Source: Mytilus edulis | Lineage: Eukaryota > Mollusca > Bivalvia > Mytilida > Mytilidae | Length of the DNA stretch: 64,000 nucleotides | NCBI RefSeq assembly: GCF_963676685.1 | Contig: NC_092348.1 | Location: forward strand, 19,815,386-19,879,385 | Direction of reading: 5' to 3' | Part shown: positions 57,620-64,000 of the stretch, piece after piece | Numbering within the stretch: the first letter of the stretch is position 1 | Layout of the letters: every line of letters begins with the position of its first letter | Made by a program: the position numbers and the translations under genes | Notes under the pieces: generated by a model | What the model was told of the DNA's origin: nothing | What the model saw: only the letters and a program-made list of their open reading frames with translations | The model's database searches: none

Positions 57620-59975
57620 CCATTTATTCCTTAAGAAAGAATAGTTCTAATAAAAATGATCGTTTCCTGTAAACGTATTTGTTTATTCTGTTAGCCAACT
57701 TGTAAGTTATGTGTTGTTTACAATCATCGGTTCATTCTTAGTTTTATGGTATAGCAACAACATATTTTATACAGAATGAAAGATAATTAAGCGTGGAATA
57801 GCGAATCATTTTGCACCGATACAAATAAAGCTTCAAATTAAGGATGTGATCAACGACACAAATATTATTAAACTTTTTTTTTAACTCAGCTATTAATAAA
57901 TACATTGGTTATTGCATGAATAGTGATGACAAATACATCTATCCTTGAAGTTCCTAGGATACATGATATATAGCACTGGAAATATAAAAATACACTCGGG
58001 TCAATATTCACCAATTAAGTATTCATGCAATATTAACCCTTTTGTGATACAAAATTGAAGGGGGGATTTGTAATTGCATGGAAACTCTCAAAAAGCCATT
58101 ATCAATAATACATTATGTTAGTGTTTATATATTGGAACACAAGTATTTTTCAACGATTTCATTGGGCTATACACATGTTTCTGTAATTACAATTATCCGG
58201 AGCTAGGAATGAAATGTTTGAAAAGTCAAATATAAAATTTGGTAGTTACAGGAAGATCACATCAGATAAAAAAGATTTTTAAAAATACTAGGTTCTGACT
58301 GCTTATCGTTCACTCTTTGATCCTGGTTCGTCATTGAATTCAAATCATTTATTTATTTGGTTATTTGTGCCGTTAAATTGAATTATAAATGATTTTGATC
58401 CTAAGCTATTCTTAATCATTATATCCCTTTGTCCTGATACTTTTATATAGCTTGAAAAACTTTGGATTTTAATGTCAATAAGGTCAAGGTCACAGCAGCT
58501 ATTGGAAGACTTAAATGTTTGGCAATTTTTTAATTTCAAGATGTTAAAATTTGCTTCTCGAGTGACATTATTTGGAGAATATGTCAAAACTTCATCAAAC
58601 CTATCTGAAGGATGCTCTTGAAAAGATCAGTATATTAAAGGTCAAAGTAACAGAACCTTTAAATATAACAAAACTTTGGGACAAGTCTTTCAGTTATATT
58701 CAGTTTTAAACCTATCTCTTGTAAGTTCTTGATCTTGTGGTGAAAACGAGACCAATTGGTCAAATGTCAGCGCTACAACAGTAGTTCATTGCGAACAGAA
58801 TAAGCTCCGTACAAAAATGTATTTCTAATACAAAACCACCAAGATTATATACCTTTCATGCTATAAAATATCTATGGATTTATCCATTTTTGCATGTTTG
58901 TAATATGTATAGAAAAGTGTATCAAATATTTCTGACAGGGCAAACGCACATTTAGAACATTAACATTTTTACCGTTTCGTGGTTTTAGGGTCAATAAAAT
59001 ATCATAGATTGCATTGAATAGTAGACAGACTTATGAATCTTTCTTCAAACGCTGACTATTGCAAGTGATAGAACTTTTACATATAAGGAGGGTGTTATAT
59101 ACTAGGAATACACAGGTTGAACTGTGAGATCATAATAACGCATGAAAGGGTTTGTACATTATATCAATAAATAGATGATACTTTAGACATCTTTCGTTTG
59201 ATATAAATAAACGATGCCAGGTATAAGACACACCAACTACTTACTATCATTCGATGTAAACTATGCTGCTTCGCTACCTTCAAGGTTATAGCCGCATAAG
59301 CTTGTGTTTAATATTTGTCAATAATATTTACATCGTAGAAAACAGGATTTTTTTTTCTTAAGAGGTCTTCTGTAAAAAGGTATTTTTTGAGTCCAATGGT
59401 TCTTACACGATATGACAACTAACTGCTTTTATCAAATCTTCGTAAAGGTTATAAAAATTCTGGATCTGCCAACGAGCACATTTTACAACTCCTGGGTTTT
59501 GGAGGAGTTCTTGTATCTAATTGTTTAGTGTCCATGTTTTGTCTGTGTGTGAACTATTGTTTGTTTTATCGTCCTTTTTCGTTTGCAGTTTTTTTTTGTC
59601 ATGTCGTTGTCAGTTTGTTTCCGGTTTGTGAGTTGACTATTTAAGATATTGGAACAAAATATTCAATAATCAATGAACAAATAATATCAAGCTTATAACC
59701 CTTTTTATAAAGAGTGTCTGGTTTTTTTTCATTTAAGTTGTTTTATTTGTACATGTGGACGACAGAAGTGTACCTCTAACAGACTATTATAATCTTATGC
59801 AATAACATGTTTTACCCCAACTTTCTGTTAGGTATCGTGTTACTCAATCTTGAGTATTTGGATTTTTGCTTTGTTTTGTTATTTGTTTCATTTTGTTCCA
59901 ATGATATTGTTTGTCTTAATTCAACAAATGGTCTTATATAGAGCCTCTTTTAATCTTCTTTTTATACTTGTTATG
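56893..59975. repeat. Segmental duplication, proximal copy
   Basis: From about 56893 (TTTTGCTGTTCGTAATTT) to about 59975 (AACAAATGGTCT) the sequence closely matches 60815-63885 in the same order, including exon 5 of secreted protein 2, its poly(A) signal and downstream non-coding DNA. Differences are scattered substitutions and small indels. No other gene is visible in the downstream part, which includes a relic of the 33930-34085 repeat near 59570-59650. Confidence 0.9.
57649..57654 (+). terminator. Poly(A) signal AATAAA of secreted protein 2
   Basis: A canonical signal lies 30 bases after the stop at 57619. Confidence 0.65.
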
Positions 59976-60394
59976 ATTAGTCGTTCATTTAAAGCCAAAG
60001 AGTGACTAAGAAATAGAAAAATGGTCACTGCATGTTTTCTTCTGACCGGCAATAAAACCCTTACCAAAGTGAGACGGTGGTTTTATGCGGAATGAACAAG
60101 TACGCAGCCACGTCATATAGGGACGATTTATTCGTTGCCACGTTTAAACTGTTGTAACATCTCGCTGAATTCATTCTGATTTTAGTTTTTTAGAATTTTC
60201 CTCGGAGTTCAGTATTTTTGTTATTGTAACTTGTTTACAAGCACTTCGGTTATTCGTAATCCTGCTTGTTAAGAAAAACAATTAATTCCCTTTGAATGAC
60301 CTTTAAAAAATATAAAAATAAATAATCAAAATTTCATCTTCTACGGTGTTCGTTTCTTTCCCACAGAGTTCTTTTTAACTTGTTGACCTCTGGT
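59976..60394. other. Unduplicated spacer between the segmental copies
   Basis: No gene is seen. Similarity to the distal copy stops here and the minisatellite begins at about 60395. Confidence 0.5.
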
Positions 60395-60815
60395 CTCTGA
60401 TTGTCGGTTGTGTACGGCTTACTTTTCTTGTCAGTGACCTACCCGAGCAGTACTGATGTCGGTAGTGTACCCTTACTTCTCTTGTCAGTGACCTACCCGA
60501 GCAGTACTGATGTCGGTTGTGTACCCTTACTTCTCTTGTCAGTGACCTACCTGAGCAGTACTGATGTCGGTTGTGTACGGCTTACTTTTCTTGTCAGTGA
60601 CCTACCCGAGCAGTACTGATGTCGGTAGTGTACCCTTACTTCTCTTGTCAGTGACCTACCCGAGCAGTACTGATGTCGGTTGTGTTCCGTTACTTCTCTT
60701 GTCAGTGACCTACCCGAGCAGTACTGATGTCGGTTGTGTTCCCTTACTTCTCTTGTCAGTGACCTACCCGAGCATTAATATTACTGATGTCGGTAGTGTA
60801 CCCTTACTTCTCTGT
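60395..60815 (+). repeat. 54-bp minisatellite, about eight units
   Basis: GATGTCGG recurs at 60455, 60509, 60563, 60618, 60672, 60726 and 60786, at spacings of 54, 54, 55, 54, 54 and 60. The unit contains CTTGTCAGTGACCTACCCGA and GCAGTACT. The unit variants GTACGGCTTACTTTTC and GTACCCTTACTTCTC alternate in an order suggesting that a block of about three units was itself duplicated. The array sits exactly before the distal segmental copy. Confidence 0.92.
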
Positions 60816-61313
60816 TCTAATTCTAATTTTGCTGTTCGTAATTTAAGTGACAAGACACGCACTTTCATTTTATAGTGTGGTGTATTATGCGAATTTATTA
60901 CAATTTACTGATGCGATAGGAATTGTAGTGGTATATTTCAAGATCGGCTGCCATGCACATGCATGATGAAATCCTGTCAAATATTAAAAAAAAGCATTCG
61001 ATCCTTATATAAATTGCAATTTTATACTACAAAAATAAAATCACGAGTAAAATCTGACTTTTTCTATGCATTGTTGTGACGTTGTCTTTGGAAGCACGTG
61101 ATGCTATGTATGTTGATATTTGTATTTACATATTTCATTTAGTAACGTTTCACAATTCACAAATACGGATTCTTATGAAACATATGATACAGATAATTTT
61201 TAATTGTCATTTTTAAACATCATAGTCTTTATGCTAGTAAAAAGAGAAAAAAAAAAGGCAGGCATATCAGTTTCCCGGTATATCAACAAATTTACCATGA
61301 TTCTATTTTTTAG

Positions 61314-61491
61314 CAAACAACGCTGCAGCAATTTGCCATGTTCTATGCTGTGGTCCCCATCTATCTGTTATCCTGCCAACTTCTTGTCACTGAAACTATA
61401 CATGTTTTGTCCACATCTTAAACCGAAATACTGGTATCCATACTACGTCCGCCTTCCGCAGTGTTGTGAATGTAGGAGAACCTATTCTTAG
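61314..61491 (+). pseudogene. Duplicated terminal exon of secreted protein 2 (truncated copy or alternative last exon)
   Basis: An acceptor (TTTTTTAG) precedes the same phase-2 entry as exon 5 of protein 2, and the frame keeps KQRCSNLPCSMLWSP and RLPQCCECRRTY. Two base changes turn Cys-Trp into Ser-stop, so it ends CRRTYS and loses the last conserved cysteine and nine residues. AATAAA is retained at 61551-61556. It could be spliced as an alternative last exon from exon 4, about 4.5 kb upstream, or be an orphan relic. Confidence 0.7.
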
Positions 61492-61550
61492 TGGCTAAAA
61501 GCACCGTAGAGTCCCAGAGGACCATTTATTCCGTAAGAAAGAATAGTTCT

Positions 61551-61556
61551 AATAAA
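61551..61556 (+). terminator. Poly(A) signal retained behind the duplicated exon
   Basis: AATAAA is conserved at the position equivalent to 57649-57654 in the proximal copy. Confidence 0.5.
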
Positions 61557-63885
61557 AGTGATCGTCTCTTGAAATTTGTTTGTTTGTTTGATTAGCCAAC
61601 TCTTAAGTTATTTGTTGTCTACAATCATCGGTTTATTCTTAGTTTAATGGTATAGCAACAACATATTTCATACAGAATTAAAGATAATTAAGCGTGGAAT
61701 AGCGAATCATTTTGCAGCGATGCAAATATAGTTTCAAATCAAGGATGTCATCAAATATTAATAAACTTTTTTTTATAACTCTGCTATTAATAAATACATT
61801 GGTTATTGCATGAATAGTGATGACAAATACATGTATCCTTGAAGTTCGTAGAATACATGATATACAGCTCTGGAAATATAAAACAATACTCGGGCCAATA
61901 CTCAGCAATTCATGCAATGTTAACCCTTTTGTGATCATATACAATACAAAAGGAGGAAAGTTTGTAATTGCATGGAATCTCTCAAAAAGTCAACATTAAT
62001 AATACATTATATTAGTGTTTATATATTGGAACACAAGCATTTTTCACCGATTTCATTGGGTTATACACATGTTTCTGTAATAACAATTATCCGGAATAAT
62101 TTAGGAATGAAACGTTTGACAGGCAAATATAAAATTTGCTAGTTACAGGAAGATTACATCAGATAAAAAAGATTTAAAAAAAAACTAGATTCGGACGGCT
62201 TATCGTTCACTCTGTGATCCCGGTTCGTCATTGGTTTCTCTAAATCGTTTTTTATTTGGTTATTTGTGCCGTTAAATTGAATTATAAATGATTTTGACCC
62301 TAAGCTTTTCTTAATAATTACATCCTTTTGACCTATTTCTTTTATATAGCTTGATAAACTTTGGGTTTTTAATGTCAATAAGGTCAAGGTCACAGCAGCT
62401 ATTGGAAGACTTAAATGTTTGGCAATTTTTGTAATTTCAAGATGTAAAAATTTGCTTCCCCAGTGATATCATTTGGAGAATACATGTATGTCCAAACTTC
62501 ATCAAACCTAGCTGAAGGATGCTCTTGAAAAGATCAATATATTAAAGGTCAAAGTAACAGGACCTTTAAATATACCAAAACTTTTGGTCAAGTCTTTCAG
62601 CTATATTCAGTTTTAAACCCTTTCTCTGGTAGGTTCCGGATCTTGTGGTGAAAACGAGATTAATTTATCATAGGTCAAATGTCAGGGCTACAACAGTAGT
62701 TCATTGCGAACAGAATAAGCTACGTACAAAAATGTATTTCTAATACAAATCAACAAAGATCATATACCTCTCATGCTATAAAATATCTAAGGATTTATCC
62801 ATTTTTGCATGTTTGTAATATATATAAAAAAGTGCATCAAATATCTGACAGGGCAAACGCACATTTAGAACATTATCAGTTTTACCGTTTCGTCATTTAA
62901 GGGTCAATAAAAAATCATAGATTGCGTTGAGTAGTAGATAGACTTATGAAACTTTGTTCTAACGCTGACTATTGCGAGTGATAGAAATTGTACATATAAG
63001 GATGTTGTTATATAATAGGAATACAGAGGTTGAACCGTGAGATCATAATAAACAATGAAAGGGTTTGGTTTGTACATTATATCAATAAATAGATGATACT
63101 ATAGACATCTTTCGTTTGGTATAAATAAATGATGCCAGGTATGAGACACACCAACTATTTACTATCATTCGATGCTGCTTCGCTACCTTAAAGATCATAG
63201 CCGCATAAGCTCTTGTTAAATATTTATCAATAATATTTACATCGCAGTTTTTTTTCCTTCAGAGGTCTTCTGTAAAAAGGTAATATTTGAGTCCAATGGT
63301 TCTTAGACGTTATGACAACTAACTGCTTTTATCAAATCATCTTACAGGTTATAAACATTCTGGATCTGACAACGAGCACTTTATACAACTCCTGGATTTT
63401 GTAGGAGTTCTTGTATCTAATTGTTTAGTTTGCATGTTTTGTCTGTGTGTGAACTATTGTTCTTTTCGTCCTTTTTCGTTAGCATCGGCCTTTTTTTGTC
63501 ATGTCGTTGTCAGTTTGTTTCTGGTTTGTGAGTTGACTGTTTAAAATTTTGGACCAAATACTCAATAATCAATGAACAAATAATATCAAGCCTATGACTC
63601 TATTTATAAAGAGTGTCTGTTTTCTTTTCTTTTTGCATTTAAATTGTTTTATTTGTACCTGTGGACGACAGACGTGTACCTCTAACAGACTTTATTAACC
63701 TTGAGCAATACCAGTTTCTGTTAGGTATCGTGTTACTCAATCTTTAGTGTTTGAAGTATTGCTTTGTTTTGTTATTTCTTTCATATATATGCATTTTGTT
63801 CCCATTATGTTGTTTGTCTTTATGATTCAACAAATGGTCTATGAGTTAAGCCTTTTTCAACTGATTTTTATAGTTCGTTCTTATG

Positions 63886-64000
63886 TTGTACTGTGATACC
63901 ACTGTCCCAGGTTAGGGGAGGGTTGGGATCCCGTTAACATGTTCAACCCCGCCATATTATTTATGTATGTGCCTGTCCCAAGTCAGGAGCCCGTAATTCA
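63886..64000. repeat. Dispersed repeat cut by the window end
   Basis: It contains CTGTCCCAGGTTAGGGGAGG, CCGCCATATTATTTATGTAT and CTGTCCCAAGTCAGGAGCCC, words I associate with a very common mussel interspersed repeat. No gene is present. Confidence 0.5.

Larger units (their letters stand above)
60815..63885. repeat. Segmental duplication, distal copy
   Basis: This is the second copy of 56893-59975. It contains a duplicate of exon 5 of secreted protein 2 (61314-61491) and its poly(A) signal, but not exons 1-4. Apart from that exon I see no gene in it. Confidence 0.9.

Overview
This window looks like nuclear DNA of a bivalve mollusc, most probably a mussel (Mytilus-like). It is AT-rich, with intron-containing genes that follow GT-AG rules. 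Most of it is non-coding and packed with dispersed repeats of mussel type, fold-back elements, TTAA-flanked MITEs, hammerhead-ribozyme repeats, a decayed LINE and a satellite. The species call is inference from repeat style; no database was searched.

Layout. 1-2759 is a 328-bp satellite array interrupted by a pearl/Helentron-like element. 3368-6060 is a decayed LINE on the minus strand. 8100-8285 is a probable last exon of a membrane transporter, followed by a cluster of fold-back elements. 12092-13253 is a TIR element. 14932-16986 is a serpin pseudogene split by nested transposons. 23681-24817 is its intact, intronless paralogue. 25830-26745 holds a duplicated coding-like block of unknown identity. 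30690-37900 (minus) is a complete five-exon NIT-domain membrane guanylyl cyclase of 626 residues. 42247-44150 is a broken somatomedin-B-like ectodomain pseudogene interrupted by a TTAA MITE. 48288-50691 and 54973-57619 are two complete five-exon paralogues for small secreted cysteine-rich proteins (190 and 194 residues) that I do not recognise. 56893-63885 is a 3-kb segmental duplication that copied the last exon of the second paralogue and has a 54-bp minisatellite between its two copies.

How the pieces relate. The genes do not form one pathway. The serpins act as protease inhibitors, the cyclase makes cGMP at a membrane, and the cysteine-rich proteins are probably secreted. What links the region is mobile DNA. 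One TTAA MITE family occurs three times: inside the serpin pseudogene, inside the SMB pseudogene and in a cyclase intron. Removing it in silico from the SMB pseudogene rejoins the reading frame.

The strongest unusual signal is a family of short repeats with a type I hammerhead ribozyme core. At least two copies look structurally complete, and three sub-types differ by compensatory changes in the stem III base pair next to the cleavage site. The new secreted cysteine-rich family, with its duplicated terminal exon, is the best candidate for an undescribed gene family.
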